DNA of 64,000 nt from Vicingaceae bacterium (lineage in GTDB: Bacteria > Bacteroidota > Bacteroidia > Flavobacteriales_E > Vicingaceae): the NCBI GenBank assembly GCA_026003395.1, contig BPHE01000003.1, positions 134,810 through 198,809 on the forward strand, read 5' to 3'. The position numbers and the translations under genes are program-made. A model generated the notes under the pieces. It was not told where the DNA came from. It saw only the letters and a program-made list of their open reading frames with translations, and searched no databases. The number at the start of each line of letters is the position of its first letter. Position 1 is the stretch's first letter. Shown here piece after piece: positions 20,401 to 29,032 of the stretch.

Positions 20401-20660
20401 CCCGGTATGTCGTACAAAGGCCTTGCGTATACAAAAAAACCTATTTCTTTGATAGTATCACCATTGAGTTTTCCTGCCGCGTTCAGTTCTGCTTTAGTAT
20501 ACACAAACTGGCAAACAGTTCGGCGATAATAAATGTTGACAGGTGAGGATTCTATTACGCTATTGACTGCATTACCCGAACCTATTTGTATTATTTGCCC
20601 TTCGGTAAATAGGGATATAACAAGGTAAAACAGCAAAAAAGAGTAATTTTTTTTCGTCAT
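17445..20660 (-). CDS. Large T9SS-secreted surface protein with PKD domain and type A sorting signal
   Basis: 1071 residues from the ATG at 20658-20660, chosen because it begins a signal peptide (MTKKNYSFLLFYLVISLF); an ATG four codons upstream is possible. Residues ~30-220 look like a beta-sandwich (DIPGYTIKIKHTNQNN, NIGIEICWSQ). A segment around 370-440 has SWGDGWNGGYLSLYIDGE, a motif seen in secreted Bacteroidota proteins. A PKD domain near residues 905-985 shows FYWDFGDGDTSTLFSPVHSF. The last ~70 residues form a type A T9SS tail (VNIEYYDISGKLLKISSY ... KGVYLIKIG). The protein should cross the outer membrane by T9SS and stay on the surface or be released. Ligand is unknown. It is monocistronic apart from the porP/sprF remnant downstream. 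Confidence 0.85.
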   Translation of the reverse strand: MTKKNYSFLLFYLVISLFTEGQIIQIGSGNAVNSVIESSPVNIYYRRTVCQFVYTKAELNAAGKLNGDTIKEIGFFVYARPLYDIPGYTIKIKHTNQNNVNNSLGTTGWTVVKGPFTFSPVTGEWNMITLDQPFVWNGNQNIGIEICWSQVQPTWDPSGQVYIFSSNMGYRYSRTDNAGTSCGSVPGTRVNYKPQIRFKFKDFTTWTGLVSSDWFNPQNWNAGVPNKEWNAVIPGNTPNQPKISGQKAYVKTLKTLNGSTLTIAGADTLCVYGDLLINGNFIQNQSTIAFRGTDINQWQSANPQYYYNVDIHKNNGINITGGMCNIVNRLDIKASVLNTNGNITLLSTDSNTARLTRVGNSCKYVIHMFDSWGDGWNGGYLSLYIDGELDRTYYAKTSQTIDTFYVPDGSSFHLTYTPGTYENENSFVLYDPSNSPIYSAGPPIPSGNIYSGTSSCQFSNPIIGNFTIERRIQAGATHWRFFTIPVQGGTLNQWYDDFIMSGFPGSQWPNWPSSSNPWPSIYYYDETVAGNKDLGFYPPSSINDPVSPAQGLWVWCGDTITGTQPFTIDVTGPPYVGPVSFPVSYTNSGSIMDDGWNMVANPYPCTIDWDSPNWTKQNIDNAIYIWNPQNQQFAAYVNGIGVNGGSRYVASSQAFWVKANASNPQLIANEFVKAIQNVPFIKASALTDYLKLKITHNNLTDEMAIRFDDSSTVNFDQTWDAYKLSSASNNVPFIAADWNNQLYSVNTLPPSGQYSIPLRVLVPTNGQAKLEIATWSGLNYIACIYLEDLLTQTWTDLKNNPQYNFTAYSNTQNNRFILHVYFKPKIETSGPSCSYSNNATITINTWSAPIDTVRLFDLNNQMMGQAINVTSWTFSNLNAGSYMLQYQTTGMCGQIYDTIHILIPPAVNAGFVPSKDTLYWPENEVAFQNTSQNASYFYWDFGDGDTSTLFSPVHSFIQPGAYLVTLVAKNLNDCKDTTHHWVFVKPAQVGINDEDLQDWLNLKNYNHTLVITGNQALKKPVNIEYYDISGKLLKISSYHEGQIINETFSPSVKGVYLIKIGYRQLRWVKTE

Positions 20661-20977
20661 ATAACTAAGCATTTATACCTAACAAATATAATTATTTTTC
20701 CTTTAAGCTATCTAATTCCATTAGACAAGTTTAAAATCTGTATCGATTAAACCATAATTTTAAATTCTCAGTGATATTTTTTTGAATTAAATTGATATAC
20801 AGTTTAATGAAAATCATAAATTGGAAAAAATGACAAAGTATATACTTTTTGAAATGTATTTGGAAAACAGATTTACAATTATCACTACTTTAAAATCGAA
20901 ATTAATCAGTATTTTTGATTGAAAATTTTTATCGTCAAATATCAAGCAAAGGTTTAATTTTGCAGAAAACCAAGTTT
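20661..20977. other. Intergenic region between divergent T9SS protein gene and yebC
   Basis: 317 bases of very AT-rich DNA with no credible gene. It must hold promoters for both flanking genes. A TAATTTTG (-7 type) at 20955-20962 ends 15 bases before the yebC ATG. I see no strong hairpin or repeat. Confidence 0.5.
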
Positions 20978-21691
20978 ATGGGAAGAGCATTTGAATATAG
21001 AAAAGAACGCAAATTCAAGCGTTGGTCAAACATGGCCAAAACATTTACACGGCTCGGCAAAGAGATTACGATTGCTGCCAAACAAGGTGGTCCCAACCCT
21101 GAAAGCAACCCACGTTTAAGAGCTCTTTTGCAAAATGCCAAGGCAGCCAATATGCCAAAAGACAATATTGAAAGAGCCATAAAACGAGCCACAGCCAAGG
21201 ATGCCAATGACTATGTAGAAATGGTATATGAAGGATATGCCCCACATGGCATTGCCGTTTTAATTGAAACCGCAACCGACAACCCTACCCGAACAGTAGC
21301 CAACATCCGTAGTTATTTCAACAAATTCAACGGATCGTTGGGCACATCCGGCAGTGTTGAATTTTTATTTGAACACAAATGTTTTTTTAAAATAAAACCG
21401 GAAGGTATTGAAGATATTGAAAGTTTTGAACTTGAAATGATTGATTTCGGTGTAGATGAAATATTCGAAGAAGATGGGTTGATTATTTTGTATGGAGAAT
21501 TTAAAGATTTCGGAAATATTCAAAAAGCCCTTGAAAACAAAGGAGTTGAGATTGTCAGTTCCGGATTTGAAAGAATACCGCTGACTACCAAGGAATTGCC
21601 ACCCGACCAAAAAGAAGAAGTGCTGAAATTGATTGAAAAAATTGAAGAAGACGACGATGTACAAAATGTTTATACAAATTTGAAAGATTAA
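20978..21691 (+). CDS. YebC/PmpR-family protein
   Basis: 237 residues, typical length. The N-terminus MGRAFEYRKERKFKRWSNMA is the Bacteroidota version of YebC, followed by the conserved KEITIAAKQGG and NMPKDNIERAIKRA segments and YEGYAPHGIAVLIE. Members of this family act as transcriptional regulators in some bacteria, and related YebC proteins have been shown to help ribosomes through difficult peptide stretches; which role applies here cannot be told. The start is the ATG at 20978; 21 codons upstream are in frame but overlap the likely promoter. Confidence 0.93.
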   Translation: MGRAFEYRKERKFKRWSNMAKTFTRLGKEITIAAKQGGPNPESNPRLRALLQNAKAANMPKDNIERAIKRATAKDANDYVEMVYEGYAPHGIAVLIETATDNPTRTVANIRSYFNKFNGSLGTSGSVEFLFEHKCFFKIKPEGIEDIESFELEMIDFGVDEIFEEDGLIILYGEFKDFGNIQKALENKGVEIVSSGFERIPLTTKELPPDQKEEVLKLIEKIEEDDDVQNVYTNLKD

Positions 21692-21759
21692 CCATTGTCC
21701 CTATTGCGCCATATTGTGATAAATTTCCTCTTGTAATCGACTTTTGTCTTAGAGTCAAA

Positions 21760-22299
21760 TTATTGATTTTTGTTTTTCGGGTTATGATAAATGATTTGTG
21801 CCGATTTGAATACATTTTTCCAGAATTCTTCTTCTTCTTTTGAAAGCATTTTTTTTCGAATAGCCACAAAATTGACATATAGCGCCGTCCGTCCCTGTAC
21901 AATATAATATACCTTCGAAACTGTTCCTTTGATACCCGGACCGAAAATATTTTCAACCTTAAAAATAATGTAAGGAAACAAGCCCAAGGTATCTATATCC
22001 AACAATGTGAAAAATGCATCGGGAGTTTCTGCCAATATTTCATCCATCACAACATCTTTGGCTTTTAATACATGTGCATTTGTCACACCTTTCACAATAA
22101 GCATCTGTCCGAAATGAGTCCAGTTTGTGTCGTTTTCTCCGGCAGGCATGATTTCAATATACTTCATATCCTGGTTTTCCATCTTTTTATGCAATTCCCA
22201 ATTGTACTGATCCGGCCATTCAATTCTCAGTCCCTCTTGAGCAATAGAAGAATTCACATAAAAAAGAATGAAAATTATATAGCCAATGACTTTTTGCAT
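21760..22299 (-). CDS. Secreted protein of unknown function
   Basis: 179 residues from the ATG at 22297-22299, which begins a clear signal peptide (MQKVIGYIIFILFYVNSSIA, cleavage after Ala-Gln likely). The mature part is mixed alpha/beta with no cysteines and contains IKGTVSKVYYIVQGRTALYV near the middle and a Lys/Glu-rich helix before the end (KKMLSKEEEEFWKNVF). I do not recognise a family. Context gives no clue: it converges with yebC and lies upstream of tRNA-Val on the other strand. Confidence 0.65.
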   Translation of the reverse strand: MQKVIGYIIFILFYVNSSIAQEGLRIEWPDQYNWELHKKMENQDMKYIEIMPAGENDTNWTHFGQMLIVKGVTNAHVLKAKDVVMDEILAETPDAFFTLLDIDTLGLFPYIIFKVENIFGPGIKGTVSKVYYIVQGRTALYVNFVAIRKKMLSKEEEEFWKNVFKSAQIIYHNPKNKNQ

Positions 22300-22551
22300 T
22301 TCCAACAATAACTTAAACATTATGCACGACAAAACTAATGCCAATTAAACAAAATTGCAATAAAATGTATCTGCAAAAAAACAATCTTATGAAAAATCAA
22401 TTTTTTACTAAAGAGAATCATGTTAGAAACAAAACGCCACTCTACTATTACAAACACAACGGATTAACATTCAATTTTTTGGGTAATTTCGCTTTGCCGG
22501 AATCAGCGAATTGGATGTTTAAATGCATGTAAATTTTTCGGGAAAAAATAG

Positions 22552-22578
22552 TTGAAATGAAAAAAAGTTATATATTTG
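22552..22578 (+). promoter_or_regulatory. Promoter of tRNA-Val (-33 TTG, -7 TATATTTG)
   Basis: TATATTTG at 22571-22578 matches TAnnTTTG exactly, with a TTG 16 bases upstream at 22552-22554. Transcription would start about 10 bases before the mature tRNA. The region from 22300 to 22551 has only weak open frames and one short inverted repeat (TTCGCT...AGCGAA near 22485-22508). Confidence 0.7.
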
Positions 22579-22595
22579 CAGCCGCAAATAAGCAA

Positions 22596-22670
22596 GGGTT
22601 CATAGCTCAGCTGGTTCAGAGCACCTGCCTTACAAGCAGGGGGTCACAGGTTCGAATCCTGTTGAACCCA
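22596..22670 (+). tRNA. tRNA-Val (anticodon UAC)
   Basis: 75 bases fold as a full cloverleaf: acceptor GGGTTCA/TGAACCC, D arm GCTC...GAGC, anticodon stem CCTGC/GCAGG with loop CTTACAA (anticodon TAC), variable loop GGGTC, T arm ACAGG-TTCGAAT-CCTGT, discriminator A. CCA is not encoded (CAC follows). A promoter precedes it and a terminator follows, so it is a single-gene unit. Confidence 0.97.
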
Positions 22671-22673
22671 CAC

Positions 22674-22699
22674 AAGGCCTCAATTATGAGGCCTTTTTT
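22674..22699 (+). terminator. Rho-independent terminator after tRNA-Val
   Basis: Perfect 9-bp stem AAGGCCTCA / TGAGGCCTT with loop ATTA, followed by TTTT. It begins 3 bases after the tRNA. Confidence 0.93.
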
Positions 22700-22777
22700 A
22701 TTATATCTGCGGTTGAGAAAGTTGACGCATGGAATCAATGAATTCAATTTATTCGTGATATTTGCAAAAACAAACTT

Positions 22778-24025
22778 TTGAAAAGTCAAATTTTTGTCGA
22801 GATATTGAAAGAGGCCTATAGAAGCATCAAGGCCTATCGCTTACGTGCATTTCTCACCATCATGATTGTTGCCATAGGTATCATGGCTTTGGTAGGAATA
22901 TTAACAGCCATAGACGCCATTCAACTGTCATTGAAATCAAATTTTTCCATGATGGGAGCCAATACTTTCACGATCCGTAACCGAGGATTGAACGTACATT
23001 TTGGGTCATCCGGCGGTAAATTAAAAAAGTATCCTCCCATTACCTTTAAACAATGTATGGATTTTAAAAAGATTTATGATTTTCCCGCCGGCATCGCTAT
23101 TTCTGCCATTGCTACGGGTTCTGCCGAAGTTCACTATTTAAACAAAAAGACCAATCCAAATATTCAATTGATGGGAGGTGATCTGAATTATGCCCTTGCG
23201 ACCGGTTTGACCATCGAAGAAGGAAGAAATTTTACCGAAAACGAGATAATATACAGACAACCTGTATGTATCGTTGGAAATGAAATTGTAAAAATCTTAT
23301 TCGATGGATTGCCGTCGAAAGCCATCAATCAAAAAATTGTGGTGAATGGTCAAAAATACTTAATTATCGGTGTTTTTGCCCTGAAAGGAAGCAGCTTTAG
23401 TTTTGGTGGAGACAGGGCTGTAGTGATTCCTGTCACCACCATGAATCAATTGTATCCTGATCCAAACAGAAGTTTTACCATCAGTGTGGTCGTGAATGAC
23501 GCCGAAGACCTCAACACAGCCATAAACCATGCCATTTATACAATGCGGAAGGTAAGAAAAAACCGGCCCGGTCAGGAAAACACCTTCGAAATAGTGAAAA
23601 GTGATTCATTATCCAAGATTTTATTGGAAAATCTGTCTCTGGTCACCTTGTTTGCATCTGCCATAGGACTTATTACCCTGCTTGGAGCAGCAGTAGGGTT
23701 AATGAACATCATGCTTGTTTCGGTGACAGAAAGAACAAGAGAAATAGGCACAAGAAAAGCGCTTGGGGCCACACAAAAGCTGATTAGAAACCAGTTTCTC
23801 ACCGAAACTGTGCTAATTTGTCAATTTGGAGGAATAGTAGGTATAATACTGGGCGTAATTATAGGTAACATTACGGCTTCCATCGTAGGCGGAGTTTTTA
23901 TTATTCCCTGGGGCTGGATGATGCTTGGATTTATATTGTGTTTTATCACCGGTGTTTTATCGGGATATTATCCGGCCAAAAAAGCAGCATCTCTCGACCC
24001 AATTGAAGCTTTAAGATATGAATGA
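22778..24025 (+). CDS. ABC transporter permease, MacB/FtsX type
   Basis: 415 residues with the MacB topology: one N-terminal helix ([20 protein letters not shown]), a large periplasmic domain (~45-280), then an FtsX domain with three helices ([37 protein letters not shown]; a last helix around [14 protein letters not shown]) and the closing [20 protein letters not shown]. Such permeases drive lipoprotein or small-molecule transactions with a separate ATPase; none is adjacent. The start appears to be TTG at 22778; the first ATG lies within the first membrane helix, so it cannot be the start. The gene abuts the next one tail to tail with no gap. Confidence 0.92.
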   Translation: MKSQIFVEILKEAYRSIKAYRLRAFLTIMIVAIGIMALVGILTAIDAIQLSLKSNFSMMGANTFTIRNRGLNVHFGSSGGKLKKYPPITFKQCMDFKKIYDFPAGIAISAIATGSAEVHYLNKKTNPNIQLMGGDLNYALATGLTIEEGRNFTENEIIYRQPVCIVGNEIVKILFDGLPSKAINQKIVVNGQKYLIIGVFALKGSSFSFGGDRAVVIPVTTMNQLYPDPNRSFTISVVVNDAEDLNTAINHAIYTMRKVRKNRPGQENTFEIVKSDSLSKILLENLSLVTLFASAIGLITLLGAAVGLMNIMLVSVTERTREIGTRKALGATQKLIRNQFLTETVLICQFGGIVGIILGVIIGNITASIVGGVFIIPWGWMMLGFILCFITGVLSGYYPAKKAASLDPIEALRYE

Positions 24026-25036
24026 TTAAATCTTGAGATTAAAATCGGATAAAATTTTTCTCAACAGTTCATTTTTATTTTCGGGCAAATACCTTCCGGT
24101 TGGAATTTTGTATACTTTAGTTTTCAAGCCATTGATTCTTATCCTTTCTAAAACATTTTCGATTTTTTCATTGTATTCGGGAGAATCTTTTTCACCCAAA
24201 ATGCTGATAAAAGTCAATTGTTCATGATTGTCTCTGCCCGGCAAACGAAGATTATTGGGGAAAGAACCAAACCAGTTGATGACCATATGAAATTTTTCCG
24301 GGAATAGGATGGCGAAACTATTTGCTAAAAACCCGCCTTTTCCGATTCCCATCAAAATTACTTTATGTTTCGACGTTATTTTTTGCATCAATAAAAACTC
24401 ATCAATTTCTTCTGCGATTCTTTCATATTCTTCTTCGTCCTGACTCCAATCGAACAAATCATAACCCAGGATTTTGCTTCCTGATGGCAAAAATGCCAGA
24501 GTTTTGTTTTCTAATACCTCTTTGAAAATCTCCCAAGTTTTTTTAGGGCTACTGTTAAAATCATGAAAAATGATAAACACAAGTGTATTTTCCTCTAGCG
24601 TTGCAGGCCTTTTAATCAAAGGAATAGGTTTCTGGTTTTGAATAGATTCATAACGCTGCCGGGCTAAATATACCAAATCATTGAAAGTTGAATACTTTTT
24701 CAAGTTGATCAAATCAGGATCGTTTTCAAAATCATGTTTACCTAGATCAATGGCATAACGCAGATATTTAAATGCCTGAGCTGTATCGTTTATCAAGGCA
24801 AAACAAACTGCTGCATTGAAAGCCGCATCTACACTGGTTTTGAATATTTCAAAAGAACGGGCAAATGATTCTGCGGCTTTTTTGTAGTCTCCTTTCGTGT
24901 AGTATTTTTCGCCTTCATCATAGGCCTCCCCGGCTGCCTGCATGTCGCTCATTTTCAACCCCTGAGCTTTAAGCAGTATGAAATTGCATAGAGAAGCCAG
25001 GCACAAGAACAATAATAACCTTTTAAAAAGTTTCAT
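24026..25036 (-). CDS. TPR protein with an alpha/beta-hydrolase-like domain lacking the serine nucleophile
   Basis: 336 residues. The ATG at 25034-25036 is chosen because it overlaps the stop of the upstream thioredoxin-like gene as ATGA and opens a signal peptide (MKLFKRLLLFLCLASLCNF). Residues ~35-100 are TPR-like helices (GEKYYTKGDYKKAAESFARS). Residues ~150-336 resemble phospholipase/carboxylesterase-type hydrolases: FIIFHDFNSSPKKTW, then VILMGIGKGGFLANSFA where such enzymes have GFSQGG. The nucleophile position is Gly here (residues ~230-235), so ordinary serine-hydrolase chemistry is not expected. It may be a binding protein or use another residue. The family call is tentative. Confidence 0.65.
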   Translation of the reverse strand: MKLFKRLLLFLCLASLCNFILLKAQGLKMSDMQAAGEAYDEGEKYYTKGDYKKAAESFARSFEIFKTSVDAAFNAAVCFALINDTAQAFKYLRYAIDLGKHDFENDPDLINLKKYSTFNDLVYLARQRYESIQNQKPIPLIKRPATLEENTLVFIIFHDFNSSPKKTWEIFKEVLENKTLAFLPSGSKILGYDLFDWSQDEEEYERIAEEIDEFLLMQKITSKHKVILMGIGKGGFLANSFAILFPEKFHMVINWFGSFPNNLRLPGRDNHEQLTFISILGEKDSPEYNEKIENVLERIRINGLKTKVYKIPTGRYLPENKNELLRKILSDFNLKI

Positions 25037-25585
25037 TTCCATTTGATACTACAACCCACGGAGGGTAATTGCTTTTCAACAGATTTTCCTTGCAATAAAC
25101 ATTCCAGAGCATTTCTAAGATCTTCTCCCGTCACCGGGATATTATTTCCGGGCCGGGATGAATCAAATTGGCCATGATAAAATAATTGCCCTTTTTGATC
25201 AAATAGAAAAAATTCGGGTGTGCATACTGCCTGTAATTTTTTTAGAACTTCTTGTGATTCGTCATATAAATAGGGGAAATTTAAAACCCAGGCGTTCAGC
25301 CATTTTTTTCATGTTTTCAGGACTGTCCTCAGGATATTTCGTAGCATCGTTGCCCGAAATGGCAGCCATACCAATGCCCCTTTCAAGATATTCATTGGCT
25401 ATATCAGTCAATTTTTCAATGATATGTTTCACATAAGGACAATGATTGCAAATGACCATCAACAACAGCCCATGATTTCCCATCAAATTTTTTGTATTAA
25501 AAACTTTTCCTGTGCAGGCATCCTTCAATGCGAAATCAGGCAAGGGAGCCCCCAAAGGTAATTCCAAATTTTCGGTTAAAGCCAT
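25033..25585 (-). pseudogene. Thioredoxin-fold (AhpC/TSA-like) protein gene with one frameshift
   Basis: The first 105 codons (from 25585) encode a peroxiredoxin/thioredoxin-like domain: LGAPLPDFALKDACTGKVF and the active-site MVICNHCPYVKHI with a C-x-x-C (Cys-Asn-His-Cys). The frame stops at 25262. The missing C-terminal part continues one frame over: FPYLYDESQEVLKKLQAV, CTPEFFLFDQKGQLFYHG and a C-terminal CSIKWK, ending at 25033. Removing one C from the CCCC run (25273-25276, G on this strand's complement) restores a 183-residue protein of normal family length. Either a recent mutation or a homopolymer sequencing error. It overlaps the downstream TPR-hydrolase gene by 4 bases. Confidence 0.85.
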
Positions 25586-25816
25586 AGTTTTTTTCTACAA
25601 ATTTAGAAATATTCTTATTTTTTATTTATCCATTTGTCACATCGAAACAAATGTTTTCTCCCTTTTTCTTTTTTTTAAAATACAATTATTTTGATTGGCC
25701 TTTAAAGCTACTTGTAAAAATTATCCAATATACCAAATAAAATGAAACTTGAATAAAACATAAATTTTTGTATTAAATTTAAAACACGCATTTTTGCGGA
25801 AAAAGATTGTGTTAAC

Positions 25817-27069
25817 ATGAAAAAGACCATATTGCTGACAAATATCAAAAAATTATACGGTTACTATGACCATACTCCGGCAATAAAAAAAGGTTCCCTG
25901 ATGTATGACGTAAGCGTGATGGAAAATGCCTGGTTGTTGATAGAAAACGGCAAAATAATGTCTGCCGGTACAATGCCCGCGGACAATCAATTGATCCAAA
26001 ATGCCGATGAAACTGTTGATTGCAGCGGACGAATGGTATTTCCGGGATTTTGCGACTCACACACCCATAGTGTTTTTGCCGAATGGCGCCAATCAGAGTT
26101 CATTATGAAACTGCAAGGCAAAACTTATGAAGAAATTGCCCGCCATGGTGGTGGCATCTTGAATTCGGCAAAAAAGTTGCAAAGAGCATCAGAAGATGAT
26201 CTTTTTGAAATGGCCCGCCAAAATTTATATCGCATGGCCATGTCGGGCACCACCTCATTTGAAATCAAAACCGGTTATGGTCTGACACCCGGCGCTGAGT
26301 TGAAAATGCTCAGAGTGATCAACCGGTTAAAAAATGAAACTCCATTTCACATAAAATCAACATTGTTGGCAGCTCATGCCGTGCCTGAAGAATACAAACA
26401 TTGCCCGGATGATTATGTTGATGTGATAGTAAATGAAATTTTACCTGCTGCGGCAGAAGAATCATAAGGTAGATTTTATCGACGTATTTTGTGAAAAAGG
26501 ATTTTTCTCGCCCGCTCAAACAGACAAAATTCTTGAAGCAGCCAATAATTGGAAACTGCCCGCAAAAATTCATGTCAATCAATTTCACTCTACCGGAGGA
26601 ATAAATGTAGCCGTCAAACACAATGCTTTAAGTGTTGACCATCTGGAAGTCATGACCCCTGAGGACATCGAAGTTTTGTCCCAATCTAAAACAATTGCCA
26701 CAGTGTTGCCACTTTGTTCTTTATTTTTAAAAATCCCATTCTCTCCTGTAAAACAATTAATTGAAAAAGATATTCCCCTGGCCATTGCCACCGATTTTAA
26801 TCCCGGATCTGCGCCTTCGGGAAATATGTTGCTGGCTTTTTCCATTGCTTGTATCTATTACAACATCTTACCTGAAGTGGTTTTGAATGCCACCACCATC
26901 AACGGATCATATGCCATGCAATCACATGCATTAACAGGTTGTTTTTCTCCCGGGAAAAGAGCTGACTTATGGATTTCCACTCCACTTAACGATCTCTGCC
27001 GATCTTGCCTATAGAATGGGACACCCTTTGGTTTGGAAAGTGATGGCCGGTGGGTTATGGATTCGGTAA
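25817..27069 (+). pseudogene. hutI: Imidazolonepropionase gene with two frameshifts
   Basis: Encodes the histidine-degradation enzyme that hydrolyses imidazolone-5-propanoate to formiminoglutamate. Three frames must be joined: residues from 25817 (metal motif FCDSHTHSVFAEWRQSEF, then GTTSFEIKTGYGL) to about 26460; a second frame (VDFIDVFCEKGFFSPAQTD, HVNQFHSTGGINVAV, SVDHLEVMTPEDI, ATDFNPGSAPSGNM) to about 26985; and a third (ADLAYRMGHPLVWKVMAGG) to the stop at 27067-27069. Each shift is a net +1. The metal-binding and substrate residues are all still encoded, so decay is recent or the shifts are sequencing errors. Joined length is about 415 residues, normal for HutI. No other hut gene except truncated ftcD copies is in the window. 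Confidence 0.9.
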
Positions 27070-27459
27070 AAATTGCTTTAACCATTTCTTGGCTGCGTCT
27101 TCATTACTGAATAACTTCATTGGCACCGGAGGTTTGTCTATTTTCATATAAAAATTCATCATTAATCTTGCCCCCAAAGAGTTGCTCAAAATTGCCTGGG
27201 CATGCCTCAGTTGGTTGACCGGTTCGCTTTTGGCCATATATCTCCTTGCCTCAGGATCGACATAGGAATAATTAACTCTTACATCAAGTATAAACAATCT
27301 TTTTTTTCCTTGACTGATTTCTACAATCGCCGATTCATGCTTTTTTGCCATTTCCAACGTAAATTCAGCATTTTCTTTCCATTTAATCCAAAGAAAATCC
27401 TCAGCATCGATGAAAATATCGGCCGTTGGCAATGATATTTTTGACAAATACTCCGACAT
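27055..27459 (-). CDS. Small cytoplasmic protein of unknown function, possibly STAS/SpoIIAA-like
   Basis: 134 residues from the ATG at 27457-27459. No signal peptide or membrane segment. The pattern (a short strand with FIDAEDFLWIKWKENAEF, a helix TLEMAKKHESAIVE, a strand RLFILDVRVNYSYVD, a helix with EARRYMAKSEPVNQL, strand ARLMMNFYM, and a final amphipathic helix NEDAAKKWLKQFL) is like SpoIIAA/STAS-type small alpha/beta proteins found in Bacteroidota. The assignment is by secondary-structure impression only. Its 3' end overlaps the hutI frame by 15 bases in convergent orientation. Confidence 0.6.
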   Translation of the reverse strand: MSEYLSKISLPTADIFIDAEDFLWIKWKENAEFTLEMAKKHESAIVEISQGKKRLFILDVRVNYSYVDPEARRYMAKSEPVNQLRHAQAILSNSLGARLMMNFYMKIDKPPVPMKLFSNEDAAKKWLKQFLPNP

Positions 27460-27529
27460 CACAAAAACATATAAAATTCCTATGTTTTATTTTTACGTAA
27501 AATTAAGTAAAAATGTTTAGGCGAAATCG

Positions 27530-29032
27530 CTATTTTAAAGAATTTTGCCAGGCCAATCTCCAAGTCACTGAGGGATAAATGCTTGCATTTTGAAAACCCG
27601 TATAGAAATCTCTGATAACAAAGGCATTCTGCTTGTTAAAACGATCCGGAGTGATTATTTTCAAATTGATTGGCGGCCATGGGGTCATGTTTTTTTGATG
27701 CCTGATAAAAAAAAGCAAATTGCCTTGGTCTTGTGTTGAACCCGAAAGATATACCCTAAAATTTGTGCTAATTTTATTGATTGTATGAAAAATGCATCGC
27801 GACGCTTCTCCAAATTTACCCTCATAATAACCAAAAAAATTCAAAATGCACCATCCATTTTCATCCAAACTGTTCATGATGCTATTGAAAAACTCAAGAG
27901 AATAAAGGTGATTGGGGGGATTTTCACCACAAAAATGATCAAGAATAATGACATCAAATTTTTGGTTGTTTTTATTGAGAAAATATCTGAAATCCTGAAA
28001 AATGACAGGAATTTTAGAGGCATAAAAAAATTTTTGCATGACTTCATACAATATCGGTTCATTTTCTATGACCGAAATTTGAAATTTTTTTTGTTGCAGT
28101 TCATACGGAAGAGTTCCTGCCCCCAGCCCTGATATTAATATCCTTACGGAATCTTTATTGGGGAAAATACTGTCAAGAAAATTTACTGTGAAATTGACAT
28201 AAGGCCATACGGGTTTTTGGCTGTTGAGATTCAGCAAGCTTTGTCCGATGCGGTTAAGAAACAGCCCTCTTGCCGGAATCCATTCACTCTCTGTATAAAA
28301 AGGGAAATCGGCCACTAAAATTTCTCCAAGTGGTGTGTATTTTTTGAATATGACATTTGTTTTGGTTGTTTTGTCCGGTTTAATTTCTCTATAGTTTACA
28401 AAGAACAAAGTATAAAAACACATCAAAATCCATGGAATGATTCTATACTTTGGTTTCAACATAAAAATTGAAGGTATCAAAGAAATCATGGCCATGAAGA
28501 TGAGTGTATTAAATAAGCCATATTGTGGTAAAAAGACAAAAGCAACCATTAATGAAGACAAAATCCCTCCGAATGTAGATATGCCTAAAATCCATGCGGC
28601 TGCTCTTCCTGCATTTTGAAAAATTTCATCAGCCAGAGTAATTAACATTGTATTGGTCAATCCGCACAAAACAACCGGAGGAACAATAACCAGAGAAATG
28701 TATAGGAAGAGACCTGTGTAATAGTTGAGATTCAAGAAATATTGATTTTTGGATACAATAAAATAAATAACCGTTTGATAAACTGATAACCATAGAAACA
28801 GATAAGGGAATAGTTTTTGCCAATTATTTAGATGACGCATTATATAAGCCGCTGCAAAATAACCAAGCATCAATGACAACAATGTAATGCCCAGCATCGA
28901 AGACCAAACGTGGAGATTTTGACCGAATACCGGGGCAACTGCCACAGGTGTTGAGATTTCAAGAAATAACAAAATGAAACCTTCTATAAAGGCCGCAATA
29001 AAAAGCAAAAACGTTTTTAACGTACGTCCCAC
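27530..29032 (-). CDS. Membrane protein with spermidine-synthase-like domain
   Basis: 500 residues. Residues ~1-210 contain about seven hydrophobic helices (FLLFIAAFIEGFILLFLEIS, LGITLLSLMLGYFAAAYIM and so on), as in the MFS-like half of fused spermidine-synthase proteins. Residues ~225-500 are a Rossmann-type methyltransferase/aminopropyltransferase domain: RILISGLGAGTLPYEL, then ISVIENEPILYEV. The motif that in true spermidine synthases reads D-x-x-D-P is here IILDHFCGENPPNHLYSLEFF, so the second catalytic Asp is absent. Aminopropyl transfer is therefore doubtful. The start overlaps the saccharopine dehydrogenase stop by 16 bases, so the pair is one operon. Confidence 0.8.
   Translation of the reverse strand: MGRTLKTFLLFIAAFIEGFILLFLEISTPVAVAPVFGQNLHVWSSMLGITLLSLMLGYFAAAYIMRHLNNWQKLFPYLFLWLSVYQTVIYFIVSKNQYFLNLNYYTGLFLYISLVIVPPVVLCGLTNTMLITLADEIFQNAGRAAAWILGISTFGGILSSLMVAFVFLPQYGLFNTLIFMAMISLIPSIFMLKPKYRIIPWILMCFYTLFFVNYREIKPDKTTKTNVIFKKYTPLGEILVADFPFYTESEWIPARGLFLNRIGQSLLNLNSQKPVWPYVNFTVNFLDSIFPNKDSVRILISGLGAGTLPYELQQKKFQISVIENEPILYEVMQKFFYASKIPVIFQDFRYFLNKNNQKFDVIILDHFCGENPPNHLYSLEFFNSIMNSLDENGWCILNFFGYYEGKFGEASRCIFHTINKISTNFRVYLSGSTQDQGNLLFFIRHQKNMTPWPPINLKIITPDRFNKQNAFVIRDFYTGFQNASIYPSVTWRLAWQNSLK

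Noticed and set aside
22338-22532. 64-codon plus-strand frame between the secreted protein gene and tRNA-Val
   Set aside because: No family signal, low-complexity composition and no ribosome-binding context; the region is better explained as intergenic with the tRNA promoter.
25158-25436. 92-codon plus-strand frame across the frameshift in the thioredoxin-like gene
   Set aside because: Antisense to a clearly recognisable protein whose two halves read through this interval on the minus strand.
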